A stretch of DNA of 64,000 nt, from contig CAYNKA010000003.1 of the NCBI GenBank assembly GCA_964397655.1, positions 1 through 64,000 on the forward strand, given 5' to 3'. Each line of letters opens with the position of its first letter. Position 1 is the first letter of the stretch. The position numbers and the translations under genes are program-made. The notes under the pieces are model-generated. The model was not told the origin of the DNA and ran no database searches. It worked only from the letters and a program-made list of their open reading frames with translations. The DNA comes from CAYNKA01 sp964397655. GTDB taxonomy: Bacteria; Spirochaetota; Spirochaetia; DTKZ01. Positions 7,411-14,751 of this stretch are shown piece after piece.

Positions 7411-8769
7411 TCATTCGCGGGACGGTTCCAACACCCTCGCCCAATGGGGATAGAGCTTCAGGACGGCTTTCCCGTCGCCGCAGGCGACCGCGCCTCCGTT
7501 GAGAACGTCTCGGAGCATCCGCCAGCCACGTTCCGCCGGAACGCAGATCTCCGCTTCGGCATCCGACGCGTTCACCGCCACGATCAGAGTCCGCCCTTCC
7601 AAGCTCCGCGAGAACGCCAGCTGTTCATGACGAACGAGTACCCTGCGGTAATCTCCGCGCCGCAGCTCGGAGCGGGATGCCCGGAGCGCGACGAGCCGTT
7701 TGAGGGCGGGAAGCAGGTCCGGCTCGTTCGCCGACGACCTCAGCTTCTCCAGCTTCAGGGCGGGCCTGAGACCGTCGTCGGAACCCGTCGTCTTCTTCCC
7801 AGGTATCCCGAATTCGCTCCCGTAATAGAGAGACGGGATTCCGGGCATGGTGAACAGGAGACAGTACAGGGGATAGAGGTGGGCCCGTTTTCCGAGGATG
7901 CTCGCAGCCCGGGTCACGTCGTGGTTGTCGACGAAGTTGTAGAGCGCCATGCCGCGGTACATCCCGTCGTGTCCGAACTGCCGGTCGAACGAATATGCGA
8001 TCTCGAAGAAATTTCGGTCGTTGAGGCTCGACCAGAGGCCCTTGTAGCATTCGTAGTTCGTCACCGAATCGAGCATGCGGGTATTCACCCACCTCCGGTA
8101 ATCGCCGAAGACCACCTCTCCCAGGAGGAGGAACTCCTTTTTCCTTCCCGCCGTGAGTTCACGGAGACCGGCGATGAAACCTGTGTCCAGGCAATCCGCC
8201 GTATCGAGCCTGAGGCCGTCGATGCCGAACCGCTCGATCCATGCACCGACCGCGGAGAAGACGTGTTCCCGCACTTCGGGGTTCCCGAGATTCAGCTTCA
8301 CGAGATCGAAACAGCCGTTCCAGCCTTCGTAGCCGAAGGAATCGCCCATCGGGCTCCTCGCGGCGAAATCGAGCCCGGCGAACCAGGATCGAAACCGGGA
8401 ATCACGCCCCCGTTCCCGGAGGTCCTGAAAGGCGGGAAAATCCCGGCCGACATGGTTGAAAACCGCGTCCAGGACAACCCTGATTCCGCGGCGATGAAAG
8501 GCCTCTACGACCTCGACGAGATCGCGGTCGGAGCCGAGCCTGCGGTCCACCGAGAAGTAATCGCGGGTATCGTAGCCGTGAGCCGTGGATTCGAACACGG
8601 GACCGAGGTAGAGGGCGGTCACGCCGAGATCCCCGAGATGAGCCGCCCAGGGAAGAAGATCCTTGAGCCTCGGTATCGGCGGCTTGCCGAAATCGTTCCG
8701 CCTCTCGGCCCCCAGCAATCCCAGGGGATAGATGTGATAGAAAACCGAATCCTGTGCCCATTCGCTCAT
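7411..8769 (-). CDS. GH13 alpha-amylase-family glycosidase
   Basis: A 452-residue glycoside hydrolase family 13 protein. The (beta/alpha)8 motifs are present: VLDAVFNHVG (region I), GLRLDTAD with the nucleophile aspartate (about residue 189), LLGEV with the acid/base glutamate (about 218), and FVDNHD (about 284). A short C-terminal beta domain follows. No signal peptide, so it acts in the cytoplasm on maltodextrins or related alpha-glucosides; cyclomaltodextrinase, neopullulanase and alpha-glucosidase cannot be told apart here. The second of two tandem ATGs (8769) has better spacing from GGAG; 8772 is the alternative. Regulated by the upstream TetR protein through an operator in its promoter. 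Confidence 0.85.
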   Translation of the reverse strand: MSEWAQDSVFYHIYPLGLLGAERRNDFGKPPIPRLKDLLPWAAHLGDLGVTALYLGPVFESTAHGYDTRDYFSVDRRLGSDRDLVEVVEAFHRRGIRVVLDAVFNHVGRDFPAFQDLRERGRDSRFRSWFAGLDFAARSPMGDSFGYEGWNGCFDLVKLNLGNPEVREHVFSAVGAWIERFGIDGLRLDTADCLDTGFIAGLRELTAGRKKEFLLLGEVVFGDYRRWVNTRMLDSVTNYECYKGLWSSLNDRNFFEIAYSFDRQFGHDGMYRGMALYNFVDNHDVTRAASILGKRAHLYPLYCLLFTMPGIPSLYYGSEFGIPGKKTTGSDDGLRPALKLEKLRSSANEPDLLPALKRLVALRASRSELRRGDYRRVLVRHEQLAFSRSLEGRTLIVAVNASDAEAEICVPAERGWRMLRDVLNGGAVACGDGKAVLKLYPHWARVLEPSRE

Positions 8770-8783
8770 CATCGTCTCCTTGT

Positions 8784-8805
8784 ATTATACTTACCGTTAG
8801 GTATA
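8784..8805 (-). promoter_or_regulatory. Glycosidase promoter with TetR operator
   Basis: Reading the minus strand, a perfect TATAAT (8784-8789) is preceded directly by TATACCTAACGGTAA (8791-8805). This matches the palindrome at the tetR promoter in 13 of 15 positions. The -35 is poor. A repressor bound here would cover the core promoter. Confidence 0.6.
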
Positions 8806-8821
8806 TTGATCTCGAAAAAAA

Positions 8822-9400
8822 CTACGAGAAAATACCGTGCATGAACTGGTGGACCGCCTTTCGGATCCCGGCGTCCGAAAGATCCCCCCGGCCGTTCAGG
8901 GAAAGGCCGATGTAGGTGTGGAGCATTCCGATGAAGGTCGCCGCATATTCGGTCGACCTGCCCCGCATGTTGCCGTGGTCCCGTTCCGCGGCACGGAAGA
9001 GCCCCTCGACCACGGAGAAGACCCGCATGTTGAACGCCATGATGCTTGCGTGGATCTCGCTCTCAGGTGAAGAGAAGTACTGGGACAGCGCCAGACGGAA
9101 GAAATCGCGATTGCCCGCGAAATAGCGGTAATACTCGACGGCGATGGTGTTCAGGTTGAGGACGACGTCCCTCCGGTATTCGGCTGCCTTCGCGAGTTTC
9201 GAGACGAGCGGTTCGTCGTGCTGCCTGAGGACGGCCTCGAAAAGTCCCTTCTTGCTGCGGAAATAATGATAGAGGGTCGGCTTCGTGACTCCGGCGGTCT
9301 CCACGATCTCCTGCACTCCCACGGCATCGTAGCCGCGGGCCGCGAAGAGTCCGAGCGCGGTCCGGACGAGCCTTTCCCTATTGGTCTCTTCCGCTCCCAT
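8822..9400 (-). CDS. TetR/AcrR-family transcriptional repressor
   Basis: A 192-residue TetR protein. The N-terminal helix-turn-helix (about residues 8-55) contains LFAARGYDAVGVQEIVETAGVT and LYHYFRSKKGLFEAV, the classic TetR DNA-binding signature. The variable C-terminal domain should bind a small ligand. It lies 49 bases upstream of, and on the same strand as, the GH13 gene. Matching palindromes overlap both promoters, so it probably represses itself and the glycosidase. The predicted transcription start falls on or next to the ATG, so the message would be nearly leaderless; no ribosome binding site is visible. Confidence 0.88.
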   Translation of the reverse strand: MGAEETNRERLVRTALGLFAARGYDAVGVQEIVETAGVTKPTLYHYFRSKKGLFEAVLRQHDEPLVSKLAKAAEYRRDVVLNLNTIAVEYYRYFAGNRDFFRLALSQYFSSPESEIHASIMAFNMRVFSVVEGLFRAAERDHGNMRGRSTEYAATFIGMLHTYIGLSLNGRGDLSDAGIRKAVHQFMHGIFS

Positions 9401-9406
9401 GAAGTG

Positions 9407-9435
9407 AGTATACCGTTCGGTATAGACAATGTCAA
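9407..9435 (-). promoter_or_regulatory. tetR promoter with perfect palindromic operator
   Basis: Minus strand: TTGACA (9430-9435), 17 bases, TATACT (9407-9412). The palindrome TATACCGTTCGGTATA (9409-9424, 7-bp arms) covers the -10 and part of the spacer, a standard autorepression layout. The expected start point is about base 9400, the first base of the ATG. Confidence 0.75.
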
Positions 9436-9471
9436 GTCCCGTCCTCCCGAGGCCGGGCTTTCCGCTTCGCG

Positions 9472-10230
9472 TTATTTCGTCAACAGGTCGAGGATGCCGT
9501 TCACCACGGTGAGCGGATGGACCGGGCAGCCGGGTATGTAGAGATCTGGCGCGAGGGAGTCGAGGAAGCTGCGGTCGAGCGCGCCTTCGGACCGGAAAAT
9601 CCCGCCGGAGATCGCGCAGGCTCCCGCAAGCACGAGGAGCTTCGGGTCCGGGGTCGCCTCCCAGGCGTCCCTGAAAGCGTCGGCCATGTTCTCGGAGAGA
9701 GGCCCCGTGAGCAGGATGCAGTCGGCATGGCGGGGGGATGCGACGACGTCGATGCCGAAACGGCCCATGTCGAAGTTGACGTTCGAGCAGGCGTTGAGTT
9801 CCATCTCGCAGCCGTTGCAGCCTCCGGCGCTCACCTCCCGGATCTTGAAGGAGCGGCCGAAAAGCCGCCTGATCTCACGGGATGCCCGTTCCATGACGCG
9901 TTTCCTGTAAGCCTCCCCGCCCTCGGAGCCGGAGATCACGAGCCCTTCGCGAGTACGGGAGGACAGCTTGTAGTACGGGGTGAATCCGATGGCCCCCGAG
10001 GGGCAGGCGGCGACGCATTCGCCGCAGAACGCGCATCTTCCCAGGTCGATCGCCGGGGGATTTCCCGATATCGCCTCCGCGGGACAGACGCCCGCGCAAA
10101 TCCGGCAGCCCTCTGGGCATTTCGACCCGTCGACGGCCGGGAGGCCGCGATGCATGGGGTCGATGTTCGCCTTCCGGATGTCCCGGATCGCCTGATAGCC
10201 TTGGTTTCTTCTCACCTTCAGTATGTTCAT
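9472..10230 (-). CDS. Ehr complex small subunit: ferredoxin domain fused to NuoB/HyfI-like domain
   Basis: A 252-residue protein. Residues about 25-80 hold two [4Fe-4S] motifs (CPEGCRICAGVCP and CAFCGECVAACP) as in HyfH/NuoI. The C-terminal half is the NuoB/HyfI-like subunit with GGCNGCEMELNAC, then GACAISGG and PGCPVHP, giving four cysteines for the N2-like cluster. It would take electrons from ferredoxin and pass them towards the large subunit. The start at 10230 gives MNILKVRRNQGYQ. Last gene of the six-gene operon. HyfH and HyfI are separate polypeptides in formate hydrogenlyase; here they are one chain. Confidence 0.82.
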   Translation of the reverse strand: MNILKVRRNQGYQAIRDIRKANIDPMHRGLPAVDGSKCPEGCRICAGVCPAEAISGNPPAIDLGRCAFCGECVAACPSGAIGFTPYYKLSSRTREGLVISGSEGGEAYRKRVMERASREIRRLFGRSFKIREVSAGGCNGCEMELNACSNVNFDMGRFGIDVVASPRHADCILLTGPLSENMADAFRDAWEATPDPKLLVLAGACAISGGIFRSEGALDRSFLDSLAPDLYIPGCPVHPLTVVNGILDLLTK

Positions 10231-10253
10231 CTCGGTTCCTCGCCTTCCCCGCC

Positions 10254-11750
10254 TCAGAGATCGAAACCCGCGTAGGACAGGTTGAAGCTCTTGTTGCACA
10301 GCGGGAAGTCCGATATCCCGTTGTCCCTAACCGCGAGCGCGAGGCCGAACCAGTTGTTGAACGAGGGGTCCTTGATCTTGTACCGCGAGATCCTTCCCGC
10401 CGGGTCCGTCACCGCCGCATGCACGATTTCGCCGCGCCATCCCTCCGTCGCGGACACGACGATGCTGGAGGGCCGGAATGCGGGCAGGGCCGCCGTCCGC
10501 CCCGGACCGCCGTCAAGCCGTCCGAGTAAGTCCAGAGCCGTCGCGAGGGAGGCGAGGCATTCCTCGTAACGGACGCCGGCCCGCGCCGCGACGTCCCCCG
10601 TATCCTTGACGACGGGAACGGTCCTGCTGTGCTCGTACACCCCCGAGGGAAGGTCTCTTCGCACGTCGAGGTCGAGCCCCGAGGCCCTTCCCGCCGGTCC
10701 CACCAGGCCGATCTCCACCGCGGTCTCCTTGGAGACGCGTCCCGTGCCCTCGAAACGCTCCATGACCGAGGGGGTTCCGAACATGGTCTCGCCCATGAGC
10801 CTGACGTCGGCCGCAACCTTGCGGAGGGTCGCGACGGCCTTCGCCACGGTGTTCTTTCCGGCGTCCGCTCGCACGCCGCCCGGCCGGATGAAGCCGCGGC
10901 CGAACCGGTTGCCGCAGAAGGCGAGGCTCGTGTTGATGACGAGCGTGCGAGTCGCGCCGAAGACCGCGTTGCCCAGCAGGTAGGCCACGTCGTTGCAGAG
11001 GGCCGAAAGGTCTCCGATGTGCACGGCGGCCCGCTCGAGCTCGAGCGCGACGCCGCGGAGGAGGTAGTCCCTGCCCGTCGGCCTCACTCCGGAGAGTCCC
11101 TCCGCGGCCTGGCAATAGGCGAGGCAATGCCCCACCACGGTGTCGCCCGCGACCGATTCCGCGAGCACCGCCTTGGTCCGCTCGTGGTCGTGGCAGGTCT
11201 CGAACATCCTCTCCACGCCGCGGTGCTGGTAGCCGAGCTGTATCTCGAGATGATAGACGAGTTCGCCGTGGCAGCTGAATCGAAAATGTCCCGGTTCGAT
11301 GATTCCCGCATGGACGGGACCCACTCCGACCTCGTGGACCCCCTCGCCCTCGAACTTGTAGAAAGGATAGTTCTCGATCCTGTTGTTCGCGTCGAACCGT
11401 CCGCGGGGGTACCTGACGGGCTTGAGCCAGGGATGTCCCTCGGGGAGGATGCCGGTCTCCTCCCAGAGCTCCCGCTCGAAAAGGTGGAAAGCGGGAATCT
11501 CCGGCGTGAGGGAAGGATAGGATGAAAGGCCGGCCGCCTCCGCGGAAAACAGCCGGAAAAGCGAGGCCCCGTCGTCGGCGAGCACGGCGACGATCCTGTC
11601 CCCGGAGGGGAAGGCAGCCTTGAACAGGCCCGCGGGCCGTGCGCCCCCGGAGCAGGCGGCAGCAACGCTTTCGCGGAAGGCCTCCGCGGTCAGCACCGGA
11701 ATCTCCGCGAGGGAGAGCGGCTCGGAATTCTTCGCGGTCGCCATGCTCAT
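10254..11750 (-). CDS. Ehr complex large subunit: NuoCD/HycE-like, nickel ligands absent
   Basis: A 498-residue protein. The N-terminal third resembles NuoC/HycE-N; the rest resembles the NuoD/hydrogenase large subunit (VGPVHAGIIEPGHFRF, HRGVERMFE). At the first nickel-binding site, where [NiFe] hydrogenases have R-x-C-G-x-C, the sequence is ESVAGDTVVGHC. At the C-terminal site, where they have D-P-C-x-x-C, it is DPSFNNW. All four nickel-ligand cysteines are therefore missing, as in the energy-converting hydrogenase-related (Ehr) complexes placed between group-4 hydrogenases and complex I. It should not make or use H2. Coupled to the upstream gene by an ATGA overlap. Confidence 0.85.
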   Translation of the reverse strand: MSMATAKNSEPLSLAEIPVLTAEAFRESVAAACSGGARPAGLFKAAFPSGDRIVAVLADDGASLFRLFSAEAAGLSSYPSLTPEIPAFHLFERELWEETGILPEGHPWLKPVRYPRGRFDANNRIENYPFYKFEGEGVHEVGVGPVHAGIIEPGHFRFSCHGELVYHLEIQLGYQHRGVERMFETCHDHERTKAVLAESVAGDTVVGHCLAYCQAAEGLSGVRPTGRDYLLRGVALELERAAVHIGDLSALCNDVAYLLGNAVFGATRTLVINTSLAFCGNRFGRGFIRPGGVRADAGKNTVAKAVATLRKVAADVRLMGETMFGTPSVMERFEGTGRVSKETAVEIGLVGPAGRASGLDLDVRRDLPSGVYEHSRTVPVVKDTGDVAARAGVRYEECLASLATALDLLGRLDGGPGRTAALPAFRPSSIVVSATEGWRGEIVHAAVTDPAGRISRYKIKDPSFNNWFGLALAVRDNGISDFPLCNKSFNLSYAGFDL

Positions 11751-13171
11751 AGGATCGCCTCCCTGGCCCGTTCGATGAACGATATCACGAATCCGGGCGG
11801 ATAGAGCCCCAGGACGAGGATGAACACGAGGCAGATGATCTGCGGCAGATAGGCGAAAAGTCCGGGTCTCCGTTCGGAAAGACCTTTTTCCTCGGCATCG
11901 GAGGCCCCGCCTCCGACCATCCCGAGGACGACCGAACCGAAACCGTAGAGAATCACCGTGAGCAGGAAGAGCATGAGCACGGCCGGCACGTATCTTCCGG
12001 CGGAAAAGAGCTCCTTGAGAACGAGGAATTCGCTCGTGAAGATCGGCGATGGCGGAATCCCCATGATCAGGACGAAACCGCCGATCCAGAGCCAGGCGGT
12101 CTTCCCGTCCCTTCGGAACAACCCCCGTACCCCGGCGATCGCCTTGGTGCCGTAGAGGCCGAGTATGGTCCCGGAGGTGAGGAAGAGCATGCCTTTGGTG
12201 AGCGAATGGGCGGCCAGGTGCAGCATGGAGGCGTAGAGCCCGGTTTTTCCGCCGGCCCCCACGGCCAGAGCGAGGATGCCCATGTTCTCGATCGAGGAAT
12301 AGGCGAGAAGCCGCTTGTAATTAGTCACCCTGAGGACGTAGGTCGCCGCTACGAGGAGCGAGATGCAGCCCATGATGACGAAAAGAGTCCGAGCGAAGGC
12401 CCCCTGGCCCGCCGCTTCGACGAGCCGGTACACGCGGAGGATGCCGATGAAGGCGGTGTTGAGGAGAGTCCCCGACAGGAGGGCGGAGATCGGAGCCGGC
12501 GACTCCGAATGGGCGTCGGGCAGCCAGGCGTGCACCGGAGCGAGCCCCATCTTCGTGCCGAATCCGATGAGGATGAAGACGAAGGCGAGTTTGAGCCATA
12601 TCGGATTCGTCACCGCGACTCCGCGCGCGAGCCCCTCGAGAAACAGGCCTTCGCTCCCTCCGACCGCGAGCCCGAGGAAGACGATGCCCACGAATGCGAG
12701 CGAGATGCCGACGGAACAGATGAAGAGGTACTTCCACACGGCTTCCAGGGAGGCCTTGGTCCTGCTCATGTTGATGAGGTAGGCGGTGACGAGGGTCGAG
12801 GCCTCGACGAAAACCCAGAGCAGCCCGATATGGGAGCTCAGGATTACTCCCGCCATGCACGCGATGAAGGCGATGTAGGACACCCAGTAGAAGGTGTGCG
12901 ACCTCGGCGAGAGCTTGAGGTGCTTCATGTACTCGAGGTTGTTGAGCGCCGAACAGACGTCGAGCACCGCGAGGATGATGAGGAACCACCTGCCGAGGTC
13001 GTCGATTCGGAGGTAGCCGGCGAGTTCGGAATCGTTCAGGCAGAGCCAGCCCGCGAAGGCGGCGAACAACATGGAGTGAAGCACCCCGGCGGCATCGTTG
13101 AGCCGAGGCGATCTGAAGACGAGCAGCACGCCGACGACGGCGACGGAAAAGGCGAAGAACGCGGCGATCAT
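11747..13171 (-). CDS. Ehr complex antiporter-like membrane subunit (HyfF/NuoN/MrpD type)
   Basis: A 474-residue polytopic membrane protein with about 13-14 hydrophobic segments. The conserved core of complex I antiporter-like subunits is clear: a glutamate-containing helix early in the chain (LLWVFVEASTLV), TNYKRLLAYSSIENMG, and HLAAHSLTKGMLFL. It probably carries protons or sodium ions. It ends in an ATGA overlap with the large subunit gene and starts 3 bases after the HyfE-like gene stops. Confidence 0.85.
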   Translation of the reverse strand: MIAAFFAFSVAVVGVLLVFRSPRLNDAAGVLHSMLFAAFAGWLCLNDSELAGYLRIDDLGRWFLIILAVLDVCSALNNLEYMKHLKLSPRSHTFYWVSYIAFIACMAGVILSSHIGLLWVFVEASTLVTAYLINMSRTKASLEAVWKYLFICSVGISLAFVGIVFLGLAVGGSEGLFLEGLARGVAVTNPIWLKLAFVFILIGFGTKMGLAPVHAWLPDAHSESPAPISALLSGTLLNTAFIGILRVYRLVEAAGQGAFARTLFVIMGCISLLVAATYVLRVTNYKRLLAYSSIENMGILALAVGAGGKTGLYASMLHLAAHSLTKGMLFLTSGTILGLYGTKAIAGVRGLFRRDGKTAWLWIGGFVLIMGIPPSPIFTSEFLVLKELFSAGRYVPAVLMLFLLTVILYGFGSVVLGMVGGGASDAEEKGLSERRPGLFAYLPQIICLVFILVLGLYPPGFVISFIERAREAIL

Positions 13172-13174
13172 GGA

Positions 13175-13831
13175 TCAATCCTTGAGGCCCGTGAGGGCGT
13201 CGCTTTCGGCCTCGTCGAATGCGAGGCTGATCTTGTTGATGAAGAATCCCAGGAGGAACACTCCGACGAAGATGTCCAGAAGCACTCCCATGCTCACGAC
13301 GAGCGGCATCTCGCGGGCGACCGAAAGGGAGAAGAGGAAGATGCCGTTCTCCAGCAGCATGTAGCCCATGACCTGGGTGATGATCTTCCTCCGGGAAACG
13401 ATGAGGAAGAGTCCGTTGATCATGATGGAGAAGGAGATGCCGAAGAGGAGGGGCTTCGCGGCGTCGAGATACGGAGTGGAGCGGTAGGCGATGTAGAGCC
13501 CCGCGATGAGGATGAGGGCGGAAACGAGCACGGAGTAATAGTTGGAGATCGAGGGCTCGATCTCCCTTCGCACTCCGTGCTGGCGCATGACGCGGAGAAG
13601 AACCCGGGGTATGAAGATCGCCTTGAGCACCAGAGTCTCCACGACGAGGAGCCCCATGGTGCCGAGATCGATCCTGCCGAAGCGGGCGGCGACCAGCACG
13701 AAGAGCAGGATGCCCTGGAATCGGAGAGCCTTGACGTAAGTCTCCAGGCGCATGGAGACCGAGACCGACAGCATCGAAGCCCCGATGAGGATGATGATGA
13801 GGTTCTCGACGGAAGTGACGGACGGGATCAT
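13175..13831 (-). CDS. Ehr complex HyfE-like membrane subunit
   Basis: A 218-residue protein of almost entirely hydrophobic helices (about six or seven). It resembles HyfE, whose C-terminal half is related to NuoK (MGYMLLENGIFLFSLSVA carries the conserved membrane glutamate). Its start overlaps the stop of the NuoH-like gene by 4 bases (ATGA at 13828-13831). It belongs to the ion-translocating arm of the complex. Confidence 0.8.
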   Translation of the reverse strand: MIPSVTSVENLIIILIGASMLSVSVSMRLETYVKALRFQGILLFVLVAARFGRIDLGTMGLLVVETLVLKAIFIPRVLLRVMRQHGVRREIEPSISNYYSVLVSALILIAGLYIAYRSTPYLDAAKPLLFGISFSIMINGLFLIVSRRKIITQVMGYMLLENGIFLFSLSVAREMPLVVSMGVLLDIFVGVFLLGFFINKISLAFDEAESDALTGLKD

Positions 13832-14751
13832 CGCGTGCCTCCGAAGATGGATAATTGGATGACGGTGAGAACCACGAGCCCGAGGGCGTTCACGAGGAGC
13901 GCCGTCTGGGGAACGTGGATCATGCGGAGCCTCGCCAGGAGGGACTCTATGGTCCCGACCGCGACCGCGAGGAGGAGAAGGATGAGCGCGAACAGGAGCG
14001 CGAAGAGGGTGTGGCCGAGGTCGCCAGGAAGTATGACGCCTGCTATGACCGCGCCGAAGATCGTCATCTTGAGCCAGGAGGCGAACATGCTCACCCCGAG
14101 GTCGGGGCCGGAATTGTCCAGGATCATCACCTCGTGGATCATGGTGAGCTCGAGATGGGTGGCCGGATCGTCGACCGGGACGCGGCAGCCCTCGATGAGG
14201 AGCATGACGAAGAAGGCGAAGGCGCTCACGACCACGATCGTCGACGTCGACCAGCTGTCGAGGTAGACGAGCTGGATGAGGTCCCGGAACGAGGAGACGC
14301 CGTTCAAGGACGCGGACGAGGCGAGAATGACGAAGAATCCGGGCTCCGCCAGCCCGGGGAAAAGGGCCTCCCTGCTCGCGCCCATACCCTCGAAACTGCT
14401 TCCCGTGTCGAGGCTCGCCAGGATGACGAAGAATTTTCCGAGGGCGAGGATATAAGCGAAGACGATGAAGTCCCCGTCGAAGCCGAAGAGCGGTTCCCGA
14501 CCCGCCAGGGGGACGAAGCAGGCAGCCGTGACGACCGCCGCGAGGTTGAGGGTCGGGGCGATCCGGAAGACGGCCGTGGTCGTCCTGCTGTAGACCTGTC
14601 CCTTCAGGAGCAGCCTGCGGAAATCGAACCAGGGCTGCAGGAGCCCCGGCCCCTGCCTTCCCGCCCAGAAGGACTTCACCCTGAGGATCACTCCCGCGAA
14701 GAGGAAGGGAACTATGACGATGACCAGGAGGTCGAGTACGATCGAAATCAT
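13828..14751 (-). CDS. Ehr complex NuoH/HyfC-like membrane subunit
   Basis: A 307-residue membrane protein of the NuoH/HycD/HyfC family, which joins the hydrophilic arm to the membrane arm. Family motifs include KSFWAGRQGPGLLQPWFDFRRLL near the N-terminus (start of the peripheral loop) and EGCRVPVDDPATHLELTMIHE, with the glutamates lining the quinone-like cavity of complex I. The ATG at 14751 is chosen because it overlaps the preceding stop (ATGA) and starts directly with a membrane helix. Confidence 0.87.
   Translation of the reverse strand: MISIVLDLLVIVIVPFLFAGVILRVKSFWAGRQGPGLLQPWFDFRRLLLKGQVYSRTTTAVFRIAPTLNLAAVVTAACFVPLAGREPLFGFDGDFIVFAYILALGKFFVILASLDTGSSFEGMGASREALFPGLAEPGFFVILASSASLNGVSSFRDLIQLVYLDSWSTSTIVVVSAFAFFVMLLIEGCRVPVDDPATHLELTMIHEVMILDNSGPDLGVSMFASWLKMTIFGAVIAGVILPGDLGHTLFALLFALILLLLAVAVGTIESLLARLRMIHVPQTALLVNALGLVVLTVIQLSIFGGTR

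Noticed and set aside
10254..11750. First impression of a [NiFe]-hydrogenase large subunit able to produce H2
   Set aside because: All four nickel-ligand cysteines are absent, so it was reassigned to the Ehr type.
12206..14266. 686-codon open frame on the plus strand opposite the Ehr membrane subunits
   Set aside because: Composition is dominated by Glu, Asp, Arg and Gly as expected for the antisense of hydrophobic genes in GC-rich DNA; it runs across three well-supported genes.
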